Shown: positions 27,728-37,768 of the stretch, in pieces | Numbering within the stretch: position 1 is the first letter of the stretch | Layout of the letters: each line of letters opens with the position of its first letter | Assembly: GCA_020342235.1 (NCBI GenBank) | Contig: CP073218.1 | Coordinates: forward strand, 186,001 to 250,000 | Length of the DNA stretch: 64,000 nt | Direction of reading: 5' to 3' | Source of the DNA: Saccharomycopsis phalli | Lineage: Eukaryota; Ascomycota; Saccharomycetes; Ascoideales; Saccharomycopsidaceae | Position numbers and translations under genes: made by a program | Notes under the pieces: model-generated | Seen by the model: only the letters and a program-made list of their open reading frames with translations | Database searches by the model: none | Told to the model about the DNA's origin: nothing

Positions 27728-28877
27728 ATTGGCAGGGTAAGCTCAAATCGGATGTAATGTACGGATGTGTAAATTTAAAATTTCCCTAAACAAAGGCGGG
27801 AAAATGGAGGGCTTTTATACCAACTGCGTGGCAAAATATTTGCAACCAAAAAAGGCATCAACATGGCAGGGTAACACATGCTACCTAACCAATAAGAGGT
27901 ATACGTAGTGAAGAGGTTGTATGTGTTCTTGGAGACACCCATGAGACTGATTATATTTAAAATATATTACTCTTAGATGTACTATGATGCACTTTGTTTT
28001 TGTTTCTCTAGGACAATGAAGGAATGAATTCCCCAATAGAAGTACTGCCTTAACCACGAATTCAGAACGAATTCAAAAATGCTAAGGATATTAGATACTC
28101 AGGAATCTAGCCAGTACCACATTGAATGTCCCTAGGTTATATTCTACATTCAAACATTTTGAAAAATGTGTATTTGCAAAACAGAAAAATTTCAAAGCAA
28201 GAATAGAAACAAGTCTACCAATTTTAATCACGTGAAATAAACGTGTCACCACGTGTAATTTTTATTAATGGCACTGAAGGCTGAAATTGGACAAGCGGCA
28301 TGATAACAAACCTCATCAAGTGAAAACAGATCCTAATATACAATTTATATGGGTTAATCCAAGTCCTTTTATACCATTACGAATTTTCAAGCCATACTCT
28401 TGAAGCCCCCTGGTCTTTGCGATTAGTCGACTACGCTGAAATAATATTAGGTGTACAACACGTGAAACACGGGTAGTTCGGTGGTGTGGTTGTTTATGTG
28501 TAATTGGCCGTTTGTCTACTCAGGGATTAAAGATCATGAAAATTGATTAGTTAATGTACGACTTTTGATAGGTTTTTCATATTAGTTGACATGCTTTTAA
28601 GATAACGACATAAACATTAGCAACTTTTTTTCTCCGCATTTAATATCAAGGTATGGAATCCAAAGTCCGAGCAATTCCACCCGCATGCATCCGCTTCACG
28701 GTTTTCAGACTTTTTCTGGGGTCTATAAATATCCTTGTACTTTATCTTTTTCTCAAGATAGATACTGTTTGTTGATTTTCCCTAGTTTTTTTTTGTTGAC
28801 AGTGGAAGATTGTTTGTGAAATACTTGTCCAGTTACATCCCTTGAAATATATTGCTTGCTAGATAGGTGTCATTAAT
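27728..28877. promoter_or_regulatory. 1.15-kb divergent promoter region with three CACGTG boxes
   Basis: No coding frame. CACGTG boxes are at 28229-28234 (as TCACGTGA), 28250-28255 and 28459-28464, the type bound by Cbf1 or Tye7. A TATA box TATAAAT is at 28724-28730, 147 bp before the kinase ATG. A further TCACGTGA lies after the kinase gene at 31107-31114. Short repeats with GAATTC occur near 28060-28080. Regulation of the kinase gene through E-boxes is inference. Confidence 0.5.
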
Positions 28878-31088
28878 ATGTCTCGTTTCAACTCTTACTC
28901 TAGCTTACAAAAAGTCAATTCCAGCATCAGCAGCATTATGGAGAATGGGTTCTATATTGGTGTTGATGTTGGAACTGGAAGTGCCCGTGCTTGTATTATT
29001 GACTCCATGGGAACCATTCTCTCGCTTTCTGAGCGGCCTATCATTAGACAAGAGCTCAAGCCCACCTATATTACCCAATCCAGTACGGAGATCTGGGAGG
29101 CGATTTGCTTCACGGTCCGGACTGTGGTGAGGGATTCGGGAATCGACCCTAATCTTATTTACGGAATAGGGTTTGATGCCACTTGTTCTTTGGCTGTGAT
29201 AGATAACGAAGACACGCCGGTTGCTGTGGGTCCTGATTTTGAAAATGATAACCAGAACATCATTCTTTGGATGGACCATCGTGCTGTGGAAGAGACCAGG
29301 GAGATAAACGAGTCTGGGTACCATGGGTTGAAGTACGTTGGTGGCCAAATGAGCATTGAGATGGAGATACCAAAGATCAAGTGGTTGAAGAACCACATGC
29401 CGGCAAAGAAGTTCAAGGAGTGCTTGTTCTTTGACTTGCCGGACTTTTTGGTGTATAAGGCAACCTCGGTGCACCACCGAAGTTACTGTTCCACCGTCTG
29501 TAAGCAAGGCTTGGTTCCTCCTGGCGTTGATGGGTCCACTACTGGCTGGGATAAGGATTTCTTGGAGCAGATTGAGTTGCCTGAGTTGGTGGAGGATGGG
29601 TTTCGGCGTATTGGCGGGGCTCCAGGATCCACCGGGAAGTTTTTTAGTGCCGGTGATGCGGTTGGCCCATTATCAGCCAAGGCTGCTGAAGAGTTGGGGC
29701 TCACCATAAACTGTCAAGTTGGGTCTGGGGTGATTGACTGTTACTCCGGGTGGATTGGGACTATTGCCGGCAAGACCGATATCCATATTGACGCTTTGGA
29801 CAAGCAGGACTCGGAGTACACCGGCATTGACCGGGCCACTGGCAGATTGGCTGCTGTGGCTGGAACATCGACCTGTCATTGTGTCATGTCCAAGGACCCT
29901 GTGTTTGTCCCTGGGGTCTGGGGCCCTTATAGAGACATCATGTCTCCCGGGTACTGGTTGGCTGAGGGTGGACAGTCCTGTACTGGAGCGTTGCTTGCAC
30001 ACATTCTCTCTACACATCCCGCGTATGGAGAGTTGTCTCAAAAGGCAGACGCCTCCAACATCTCCAAGTTTGACTACTTGAATTCGTGCTTGGAGCGATT
30101 GAAGCTCGAGCGAAAGGAGCGTTCTGTGGTGGCCTTGGCCAAGCACTTGTTCTTGTACGGCGACTTTCACGGTAACAGATCGCCGATTGCCGACCCGAAC
30201 ATGCGTGCCGCCATAATTGGCCAGTCCATGGACTCCTCGCTCAACGACTTGGCAATTATATACCTTGCCTCCTGCGAGTTCATTGCACAGCAGACCAGAC
30301 AGATTATCGAGGCAATGGAGGCCGCAGGACACAAGATTTCCGCAGTGTTCATGTCCGGGGGACAGTGCAGAAACGGGTTGTTGATGCGGTTGTTGGCTGA
30401 CTGTGTGGGGAAGCCGATTGTCATTCCTCGGTATATCGACGCAGCTGTTGTATTTGGGTCGGCGATTCTCGGCGCAGTCGCCGCAGATAGCGTGCCAAAG
30501 AGCTTGAAGCGAAGCAATTCCATTGTCATCAGATCGGGCCAGTCCTTCACTAAGGTCCCTTCGGCAATGGACCTTCCTTCGCCTTACACTGCACCAGCAG
30601 CCACGGCTAGTTCTTCCAACATTGCCTCCATGGCACCAATGCACCCAGCTACAGACGGAGGCTTCCCGTTCCCGATAATGACTCCGATGGAGGAGAAGAA
30701 CGAGTTTGAGTTCGAGGAGGCTCCTCCAAACGCAAAGCCAGCTGACACCGACGAGTCCGATAGTGAAGACGAGGGCGGTGCTACCATCTCTTTTGGCGCA
30801 CAGAACAAGCCTTTTGAGAAGGTGTTTAACGACAGCTTGAGAATCGGCAAAAAGAGCAAGAGTAGAAGCTCGTCTGTCGGCAAGAGAACTGCAGAGAAGC
30901 CAGGCGATCGATTATGGAACGTCATGGAGAAGTTGTCAGGCCCAGGCAGGGTCGTGGAGCCATCTCCTATGGACGATCCCGACAGAAAATTGTTGAACGT
31001 TAAGTACAAGATATTTTTGGAACAGGCCAAGACTCAAAGGGAGTATAGAGCATTGATTGACGAAGCCGAAGAAAACCCGACTAAATAG
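28878..31088 (+). CDS. FGGY-family carbohydrate kinase (YDR109C-like, D-ribulokinase type)
   Basis: A 736-residue sugar kinase of the FGGY family. The N-terminal domain opens with YIGVDVGTGSARACIID at about residues 26-42, with the phosphate-binding DxGTxS pattern. The ribulokinase-like WMDHRA follows near 137. The second domain has GVIDCYSGWIGTI, AGTSTCH and the ATP-side MSGGQCRNGLLMRLLAD near 490. About 180 C-terminal residues are disordered with an acidic patch (DESDSEDEGG), then a helical end. The family phosphorylates ribulose and possibly other sugars; human FGGY acts on D-ribulose. Third positions look richer in G and C than in neighbouring genes, which also explains a long antisense frame. 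The ATG at 28878 is clear. Confidence 0.88.
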   Translation: MSRFNSYSSLQKVNSSISSIMENGFYIGVDVGTGSARACIIDSMGTILSLSERPIIRQELKPTYITQSSTEIWEAICFTVRTVVRDSGIDPNLIYGIGFDATCSLAVIDNEDTPVAVGPDFENDNQNIILWMDHRAVEETREINESGYHGLKYVGGQMSIEMEIPKIKWLKNHMPAKKFKECLFFDLPDFLVYKATSVHHRSYCSTVCKQGLVPPGVDGSTTGWDKDFLEQIELPELVEDGFRRIGGAPGSTGKFFSAGDAVGPLSAKAAEELGLTINCQVGSGVIDCYSGWIGTIAGKTDIHIDALDKQDSEYTGIDRATGRLAAVAGTSTCHCVMSKDPVFVPGVWGPYRDIMSPGYWLAEGGQSCTGALLAHILSTHPAYGELSQKADASNISKFDYLNSCLERLKLERKERSVVALAKHLFLYGDFHGNRSPIADPNMRAAIIGQSMDSSLNDLAIIYLASCEFIAQQTRQIIEAMEAAGHKISAVFMSGGQCRNGLLMRLLADCVGKPIVIPRYIDAAVVFGSAILGAVAADSVPKSLKRSNSIVIRSGQSFTKVPSAMDLPSPYTAPAATASSSNIASMAPMHPATDGGFPFPIMTPMEEKNEFEFEEAPPNAKPADTDESDSEDEGGATISFGAQNKPFEKVFNDSLRIGKKSKSRSSSVGKRTAEKPGDRLWNVMEKLSGPGRVVEPSPMDDPDRKLLNVKYKIFLEQAKTQREYRALIDEAEENPTK

Positions 31089-31148
31089 CTCATGTACATG
31101 TTATAATCACGTGAATAAAACAACCTCGTCTGCGATAATTACCCTACC

Positions 31149-33287
31149 ATGGTATACCACCAACCTCAACAATCACCAACAAACACACCATTAGAAATAA
31201 AAATGTCTATAGCATTAAGAGAAGGATTCGCTAACGAATCATTACAGAGCGTTTTAGAAGATCTATTAGTAAGATTTGTCATAAACTGTCCCTCCGAGGA
31301 CTTGTCCTCAATCGAACGTGTGTTCTTTCAGATAGAAGAGGCCCAGTGGTTCTACATCGACTTTATTCGGGCCATCAATCCTAGTTTACCAATGTTGAAG
31401 ATGAAGAGCTTCTCCAAGCAGATTTTAGATATCTGTCCTTTGATTTGGAAATGGGGTGATCCCAGCGACGCGCTCTCGAGGTTCAGCAAATATAAACAGA
31501 CCATCCCTGTTCGAGGCGTAGCAATGTTTAACGAATCCCTCAGCAAAGTACTCTTACTACAGGGCACAGAGTCCAATTCATGGAGTTTTCCCCGAGGCAA
31601 AATTAACAAGGAGGAGACAGACGAGAAATGTGCAGTCCGAGAGTGTCTCGAAGAAACTGGAGTCGACGTCAGCAACAGGATCGACTCGAACGAGTATGTG
31701 GAACGAACCATCGGCGGAAAGAATTATAAGATATACTTGATCAAAAATGTCCCCGAAGACACCGAGTTTCTGCCCATGGTTCGTAACGAAATCAGAGACA
31801 TCAAATGGATTAGCTGGAACAAACTTGTCAAGGACCTCCGCTCAAGCCACAGCGGTTATTATTTGGTAAACTCCATGCAAAAGCCCATATCCAACTGGAT
31901 AAACAAACAAAAGGGCTTGAACTCCGCCGAGAACTTGAAGAAGTACGCCGAATCTCAGTTGAAGTCGTTGTTGGGAATTGGCGAATCAAAGCACCATTTC
32001 TCAGAATCCAAAAAACAAATTGATGCCGGAAGAGACATTCTTAATTTGTTACATTCCCATTCTACCAACGACAACCCATTACCTCAAATATTCGAGAAAT
32101 TATTATCATCGTCTGAAATTAAACCTGCTTCCTCAACGGCCGCACATCCTCAGCACCCACCAGGACAACTGTCTGTACAGACAGCACCTTTGCCGCTCCA
32201 ATACTTGATCCCTTTCCCCTTCTATCCCGGTATTCCTGTTTTGGCTCCTCCATATCAACAGCAAATGCCCGCGTATAATAACGACATGAAACTACAGGGA
32301 CCACAACAGTTTCAACCACCGCAAAACCATCACATTCCAATACAACAGGTACCACAGTCGTCTAACCAGAACTCGCCTTTGTTTTCTGACAATCATAAAA
32401 ACCTTAGCCCATCACCGTCCTCCGAACAAGGCCCAAACAGCTACTTACCAATGCCGAACCCTGGTAATTTCTCGAAGCCGTCTTTTAACATTGCCGAGAT
32501 CACCAAAAACAGAAAGTCAAAGCCTTCCGATTCTTCTAAAAAGGAACTACTTTCTATTCTCACCAGATCACCGTTATTGAAAAGTACTGATAGTGATACC
32601 AGTAGTGATAGCTCTCGTGATAACTCAATTTTGTCAGTTCTTCATGGAGAAACAGGCAAGCCAAAAGTGAATCAACCTAAGAAATTGTTTGAAATATACC
32701 AATCGAATTACGGTAACCCAGGCCAGAAGACAGAGTATATGGAGTCCCCTGCAGACCTATTGAGTCTTTTGCAGAACAATGCCAAGACGAAGAAAGTGGA
32801 GTCACCCCAACAAAATCTATCGACCGATTCTAATCCGTTGCTCGCTTTATTGAACAAGAGAAATCAAGAACCAACTGTTGAGAAAGCGCCTCTATTGCAA
32901 CGGACTTCTGAAGGGACTACCAATCCATTACTTTCTGTATTGAAGAAGGACCATGAAACCAAATCAGAATCGCCTTCTAACGAACTTTTATCAATGCTTC
33001 GAAAATCAAAACCAGAGAAACTTGTTCAAGTTCCAGTAACTCCTGAACCAGTGACTCCTGAATACTCGAACAGCTCCAAGGACTTGTTATCGGTCCTCCA
33101 TGGTTCAAATGTGGGTAGCAACAACTCTTCAAGCAATGAACTATTATCGATGTTACATAACCCTCGTGGCAACGTTTCGTCCACATCGGATTTGCTATCG
33201 ATATTGCACCGAAAAGGCGACCCACTCAATCCTACACAGGAACCTAGTTCTGCGAATTCTCTATTATCCATATTACAGAAAGATTAA
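31149..33287 (+). CDS. DCP2: mRNA decapping enzyme catalytic subunit
   Basis: A 712-residue Dcp2, the Nudix hydrolase that removes the mRNA cap in P-bodies with Dcp1. The regulatory domain begins MSIALREGFANESLQSVLEDLL and includes the conserved EEAQWFYIDF. The Nudix box lies around residues 152-180, with GKINKEETDEKCAVRECLEETG; note the catalytic pair ECLEE. Box B and the KYAESQLKSLLGI end follow near 275. The long disordered tail holds ten short leucine motifs (LLSIL type) between 32547 and 33276, the kind that bind Edc3. The open frame starts at ATG 31149, but known Dcp2 proteins start at the position of the second ATG, 31203, so the true protein may have 694 residues. It follows the kinase gene after only 60 bp. 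Confidence 0.95.
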   Translation: MVYHQPQQSPTNTPLEIKMSIALREGFANESLQSVLEDLLVRFVINCPSEDLSSIERVFFQIEEAQWFYIDFIRAINPSLPMLKMKSFSKQILDICPLIWKWGDPSDALSRFSKYKQTIPVRGVAMFNESLSKVLLLQGTESNSWSFPRGKINKEETDEKCAVRECLEETGVDVSNRIDSNEYVERTIGGKNYKIYLIKNVPEDTEFLPMVRNEIRDIKWISWNKLVKDLRSSHSGYYLVNSMQKPISNWINKQKGLNSAENLKKYAESQLKSLLGIGESKHHFSESKKQIDAGRDILNLLHSHSTNDNPLPQIFEKLLSSSEIKPASSTAAHPQHPPGQLSVQTAPLPLQYLIPFPFYPGIPVLAPPYQQQMPAYNNDMKLQGPQQFQPPQNHHIPIQQVPQSSNQNSPLFSDNHKNLSPSPSSEQGPNSYLPMPNPGNFSKPSFNIAEITKNRKSKPSDSSKKELLSILTRSPLLKSTDSDTSSDSSRDNSILSVLHGETGKPKVNQPKKLFEIYQSNYGNPGQKTEYMESPADLLSLLQNNAKTKKVESPQQNLSTDSNPLLALLNKRNQEPTVEKAPLLQRTSEGTTNPLLSVLKKDHETKSESPSNELLSMLRKSKPEKLVQVPVTPEPVTPEYSNSSKDLLSVLHGSNVGSNNSSSNELLSMLHNPRGNVSSTSDLLSILHRKGDPLNPTQEPSSANSLLSILQKD

Positions 33288-33309
33288 TTGTCCTGTCCAA
33301 TTCGTGTAA

Positions 33310-34794
33310 TCAGCAACATTGAAAGTCGAATATATTAATTCCATTTCTGTATTTAGCGTCTCTTTTGTAGTGAACTTGGATGAAATCCACTAACCATTCT
33401 CTATCATCCTGTATTAGCGGATTGAGATTTAACTGGCTAACATCAGAATAACTGAGTTCAACCAGTTCTCTATTGCTGAGCATTGCAGCACTTTCATCTT
33501 CCGCCTCAGTTTCGTAGTCATCAGCGGCATCGCAATTGACTATGATATCAGAAACTTTCTTCATATATTCACTTTTGAGAGCCAAAAAGTGTCTTACAAC
33601 CATAGTTTCAAATAACTTATTGTCAGATGTAGCAATATCTTCACCCTGCCTGGTACTACCCACGCTAGAAATATCTTTCAATTGGTCAGCCTTGTTAGTC
33701 TCATTTATCATTCCAAAACTGTCAGATGAAAGAGACAGCGAACTGAATAGCAATTGCCCTAGAAAACGCCTCCAGGAGTGACCAATACAGTCTTCCCAAT
33801 TCTTTACAGACGTTTCGTCTAAACTCCCAAATTCGGTGAAGTATTGATACTCATATTTTGAATACGTCTGCTGAACCAATTCGTAATTGTTCTTGGAGGT
33901 TTTTTCCACCCTGGATACCGAAGGCACCCCAGTAAGAGTATTAAACTCTATTAGGTAGTCAAATAAGCTTCTCTTGGTGGACAAAAGATCATCAGAGGTA
34001 GATGCCAAGTAGCCTCGTTTGTCCTTGGTGAATTTCTTCAAAGTGTCAATATCCTGCAAAGTAATATTATACAAAGGTTCTGACATCAATGTTCCAGGTG
34101 ACTTGACCATCAAAAATTCGAGAAAATTGATTAGTAAAGTGTTCATGTTAATAATGTTCGCATTTTTCGAATTCTTGTTGAAATAGTTTTTGATTAGAAT
34201 TCTTTTATTAATCAACAGATACCGCCACACAAGGTATATGTACGGCCCAATATAATCTAGTAAATTAGCGATAGTAATCTTGTTGGGGTACAGCAATTGG
34301 ATTGGCTCAGCCGCTTTGCTAATAGGCAGCAGTGGTTTATTAGATGATAACGGTTTATTAGATGATAGCAGTTTAAATACTTCCAGTAATTCCTCAACAA
34401 ATTGCTGTTCATTTTCCGTTTCCGTGTCTTCCAGAGAGTGATTGATATACTTTAGCAAAACCTCATCTAGCCCGCCAAGAATTGTATTTATTATAGATAC
34501 AGCCTGCAGTCTATCAAACAAAACTCCCACACTATACATCTTGACGGTACTTCTATCGGATGGATTCACGCCATCATTCATTCCATTCTGCCTGTATAGC
34601 GCTATTCCATTGTACTTAAGACCTTTGCTCTCATGAACAAATCTGATGATATCGAAAGTAGATTCATGTAGGCCAGAAACTAATGATTTATATTCAATAT
34701 CTTGAAGATCCACCGATTGATTGCTCTGATGGAGAATTATGTTTCCCTTTATAATATCAAACTTCGCCACAAATAGAACAATGCTCTCAGACAT
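33310..34794 (-). CDS. LCHN/Anr2-type DENN-related protein (DUF2347)
   Basis: A 494-residue protein. The N-terminal 100 residues match the LCHN (DENND11) and yeast Anr2 pattern: VLFVAKFDIIKGNII, VDLQDIEYKSLVSGLHE, then NGIALYRQ and MYSVGVLFD. The later part is mostly helical, as in DENN-like folds, with a disordered stretch near residue 385. The family is thought to act in membrane traffic, perhaps as Rab regulators; function in yeast is not settled. The open frame reaches a GTG at 34848, with ATGs at 34827 and 34794. I take 34794 (MSESIVLFV) because it begins just at the conserved domain. Its stop is 22 bp from that of DCP2. Confidence 0.7.
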   Translation of the reverse strand: MSESIVLFVAKFDIIKGNIILHQSNQSVDLQDIEYKSLVSGLHESTFDIIRFVHESKGLKYNGIALYRQNGMNDGVNPSDRSTVKMYSVGVLFDRLQAVSIINTILGGLDEVLLKYINHSLEDTETENEQQFVEELLEVFKLLSSNKPLSSNKPLLPISKAAEPIQLLYPNKITIANLLDYIGPYIYLVWRYLLINKRILIKNYFNKNSKNANIINMNTLLINFLEFLMVKSPGTLMSEPLYNITLQDIDTLKKFTKDKRGYLASTSDDLLSTKRSLFDYLIEFNTLTGVPSVSRVEKTSKNNYELVQQTYSKYEYQYFTEFGSLDETSVKNWEDCIGHSWRRFLGQLLFSSLSLSSDSFGMINETNKADQLKDISSVGSTRQGEDIATSDNKLFETMVVRHFLALKSEYMKKVSDIIVNCDAADDYETEAEDESAAMLSNRELVELSYSDVSQLNLNPLIQDDREWLVDFIQVHYKRDAKYRNGINIFDFQCC

Positions 34795-35007
34795 TAGATA
34801 GTGTATAACATGATTTCCACAACACATCCTCTGGATACACCAGCGCACATAACCACAATACCTAATTTAAAATTAAGATTTAAAACTGAATGGTATGTAA
34901 TTATTTTAGTCAATTCGAATAGTAATGCTATCCACTAACAATACACATTTACTTTTTTGCTGCTTATGACGCGTATCGGCCAGTAAGCCTTGGACTTATA
35001 CTACAGC

Positions 35008-35014
35008 CGGGTAA
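35008..35014 (+). promoter_or_regulatory. Reb1-type site in the NIC96 promoter
   Basis: CGGGTAA, 50 bp before the NIC96 start codon, in the 270-bp divergent promoter shared with the LCHN/Anr2-like gene. Confidence 0.5.
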
Positions 35015-35064
35015 CATAGTAATGGATTAAGCAAAATGATACTACACCTGAAAACAACAACGCA

Positions 35065-37764
35065 ATGACTAGTCACGGCTCAACAATTTTAAAAGAATTA
35101 ATTGAGTCGTCAAAAAATTTGCCTACTAGCTCCTCAAATCTAGGAACCGTTCAATTAGGGTCTTATGAGTTGAAGAGACGGATACAGGACTTGAGAAAGG
35201 AGCGATCAGATGCAAATTTTACAAAGGCACATTATTTATTAGCCGGAAGTGGGGTTATCATTGAGGATCTCGAAAAAGAGCTTAAAAAAGTTGACAAGAT
35301 TACGGAAAATGTCGGAGGTGGCGTCGTTTCCGCGTATACCAATGATTTTGATACCAATATAAACAATATCAGAGAAGAGAATATCTTGGCGGCTATCGAG
35401 CAGTCTTTGGAAATCGCAGGGAGGGACTTTGACAGTTTTGTGTATCAGAATATTTCAATGGACTGGAGAAAGAGAAAGGATGAAATATATTCGTCTTTTG
35501 GATTGAGCGGTAACAAAGCTACGAAAAATTCTATTGGTCTCAAGTCTGCTCTTAAAGAAAATTCAGTTGATGACAAGAGCTCCAGCACAAATCCTGAATC
35601 GTTATTCAATAATTGGGGAAACCCCACAGTTGGACACTCAGTTCTTGGTATTAGAGTTGGAGGTGGGGAGTTCACTGATCTTCCACCAGACTCAAAGCTT
35701 ACCAATGCCAATGAGTACTCTGTTAGAGACAAGTTTGAAAAGTACTCCATTATAATATATGAACTTAATAACGCCAGACAAAACTTGAAGTCATTTCCTT
35801 TAGCTACATGCTTTTACGATATCACCAAGGATGCTACAGACGCGAAGACCAAGCAAATAAACGAGTGTTGGAAGATTCTCATTGCTTTGATTGAGGAGTC
35901 AGAAAGCAATATATTGCCAGCTCAGCTGTTTTTGAAACAATATGAGCAATTGAGTCAAAAGAACGGCGTCAGTCTTCGTAAGAAGATTGTGAAAAATAGT
36001 ATAAAATACTTGGAGACACAGTTCTCTGCCCAGGTCACCAGCCTCTACCATAAAAGACAAGACAGTGAGATATTGGAAGGAAGTGGTTTGCCAACTATAT
36101 TAAACAAAGTTAACTACTACTTAAAGTATTATAAGAAGAAGTTATTTAGTAAGGATGAGGTTAAGAAGAATTTGCTTTTGATTAACGATGTTCCTATTTG
36201 GGCATTGATATTTTATTTATTGCGGATTGGAAGTCACCAAGAAATATTAGAAGTGATCCGAGATGACAAGTATGAGTTCAAAAAAGTGGACAGCAACTTT
36301 GAGACATACTTTAAGTCTTTTATTACCGGAGAAAGTTTGAACGAGATTCGGGCTGACTTTGATAATAATATTAAGAATAATACTGATGTTGATCCTTATA
36401 AATATGCCGTCTACAAGATAGTGGGAAAATGTGACTTATTCAAGAAGTTTATTCCGAAAATTCAACTTTGCAATGAAGACTGGATATGGTACCACTTGAT
36501 GTTGATCCATGAGGCTGATGAGGGTGCTTTGGTGTCAAGCAAGGAGGAATTCTATTCCTTAAGTGACTTTCAGAAGACTATTCTTGGATATGGACAGAAT
36601 TATTTTACCCCGCAGCGTTATTTACAAGTATTGTTACTTACTGGGTTGTTTGAGTATGCAGTCCAATATGGCTTTGTTATAGGCGAAATGGAATCTGTTC
36701 ACTTGGCGATTGGATTAGCATACTATGGCCTATTGAAGGTTAAACGAGGTAGCATTGAAGACGTCACTAAAGATATTAGATTGCTAATTTCTGATGGTGC
36801 TGTGAGCTATGCAAGATTAGTTGGATACTACACACGTAGCTTTAGAGTATCTGACACTAAAGTAGCTTTGGAATACTTGTTGCTGATTAACTTGGCTAAT
36901 GACAGCAGCTCTAACGTTTACAATCAATTAACTAGGGAAGCAATAAGAGAATTGCTTGTTATTACCAAAGAGTTTAGCTTATTATTGGGTGTTTTGGGCA
37001 AAAATGGGACAAGATATCCAGGAAGAATTGAGGCTCGCCAGCAGTTGTTGTATGTTAACGAGGCTTATGACAAAGACTCTTATTTAGAGGAGATCATAGA
37101 CCAATCTGCTAAGAGATGTGATGATGAAGGTAGGGTGGATGATAGTTTATTGCTTTACCAACTCTCAGGAAGCTTTGACAAGGCCATTTTGATCGTGAAC
37201 AAATTGTTGGGCGAGTCACTCAGCAATCTTGATATTCATCAGACTATTTCTGAGAAGGATAAATCTGCGGTGAAAATTGCCAGTAATATTTTGACTTTGT
37301 CCTTGGTAGACCCTAAGAAGGTGAACATCAAGGAAAAGGAAGTGCTACAAAAATTGTTAAAGATTGTGGAAGCAAAGCAATTGTTTATTGACGGAAAGTA
37401 TAGGGAGTCCTTGAACATTATTGCAGAATTGCAGTTGTTACCAATAACCGAAAGTGATGACTTTTCTGGTATCAGCTTGAAATGCAGTCAGTTCAATCAG
37501 CTAGATTTGAACTATAATTTGGTGAAAACATTAGCCAACTTGCTTTTGATCAGTATGAGCTGCATAAACAAGTTGATAGACGAGAATTTGAACCGGTCAT
37601 TTTACAACGAATCAAATGCAAGTCAAATTAATGCGTTGAGACACATACAGAGAAATTTGACAGTGTTTGCGGCCACCATCAAGTATAAACTTCCAAAGGA
37701 AGTATATATAAAGTTAGATAGATTAGAGTCTGTATACCAGAACGTCGGACTAAACATCCCTTAA
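35065..37764 (+). CDS. NIC96: Linker nucleoporin Nic96
   Basis: An 899-residue nucleoporin (Nup93 homologue), a scaffold linker of the inner ring of the nuclear pore. The N-terminal region around residues 30-110 holds the coiled-coil that docks the Nsp1 complex. The conserved IEQSLEIAGRDFDSFVY is near residue 110, with a helical solenoid to the end that includes RSFRVSDTKVALEYLLLINL and YVNEAYDKDSYLEEI. The length is slightly above the 839 residues of S. cerevisiae. The ATG at 35065 is the first in frame. Its stop is only 4 bp from the stop of the convergent EAF-like gene. Confidence 0.93.
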   Translation: MTSHGSTILKELIESSKNLPTSSSNLGTVQLGSYELKRRIQDLRKERSDANFTKAHYLLAGSGVIIEDLEKELKKVDKITENVGGGVVSAYTNDFDTNINNIREENILAAIEQSLEIAGRDFDSFVYQNISMDWRKRKDEIYSSFGLSGNKATKNSIGLKSALKENSVDDKSSSTNPESLFNNWGNPTVGHSVLGIRVGGGEFTDLPPDSKLTNANEYSVRDKFEKYSIIIYELNNARQNLKSFPLATCFYDITKDATDAKTKQINECWKILIALIEESESNILPAQLFLKQYEQLSQKNGVSLRKKIVKNSIKYLETQFSAQVTSLYHKRQDSEILEGSGLPTILNKVNYYLKYYKKKLFSKDEVKKNLLLINDVPIWALIFYLLRIGSHQEILEVIRDDKYEFKKVDSNFETYFKSFITGESLNEIRADFDNNIKNNTDVDPYKYAVYKIVGKCDLFKKFIPKIQLCNEDWIWYHLMLIHEADEGALVSSKEEFYSLSDFQKTILGYGQNYFTPQRYLQVLLLTGLFEYAVQYGFVIGEMESVHLAIGLAYYGLLKVKRGSIEDVTKDIRLLISDGAVSYARLVGYYTRSFRVSDTKVALEYLLLINLANDSSSNVYNQLTREAIRELLVITKEFSLLLGVLGKNGTRYPGRIEARQQLLYVNEAYDKDSYLEEIIDQSAKRCDDEGRVDDSLLLYQLSGSFDKAILIVNKLLGESLSNLDIHQTISEKDKSAVKIASNILTLSLVDPKKVNIKEKEVLQKLLKIVEAKQLFIDGKYRESLNIIAELQLLPITESDDFSGISLKCSQFNQLDLNYNLVKTLANLLLISMSCINKLIDENLNRSFYNESNASQINALRHIQRNLTVFAATIKYKLPKEVYIKLDRLESVYQNVGLNIP

Positions 37765-37768
37765 TATA

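Noticed and set aside
28050-28085. Repeated ACGAATTCA near a possible heat-shock element
   Set aside because: Only two copies, and the spacing does not fit the nGAAn/nTTCn pattern of heat-shock elements.
29673-30644. 323-codon open frame antisense to the FGGY kinase
   Set aside because: It mirrors the codon bias of the kinase, has no recognisable motif and no promoter room; the sense protein is clearly conserved.
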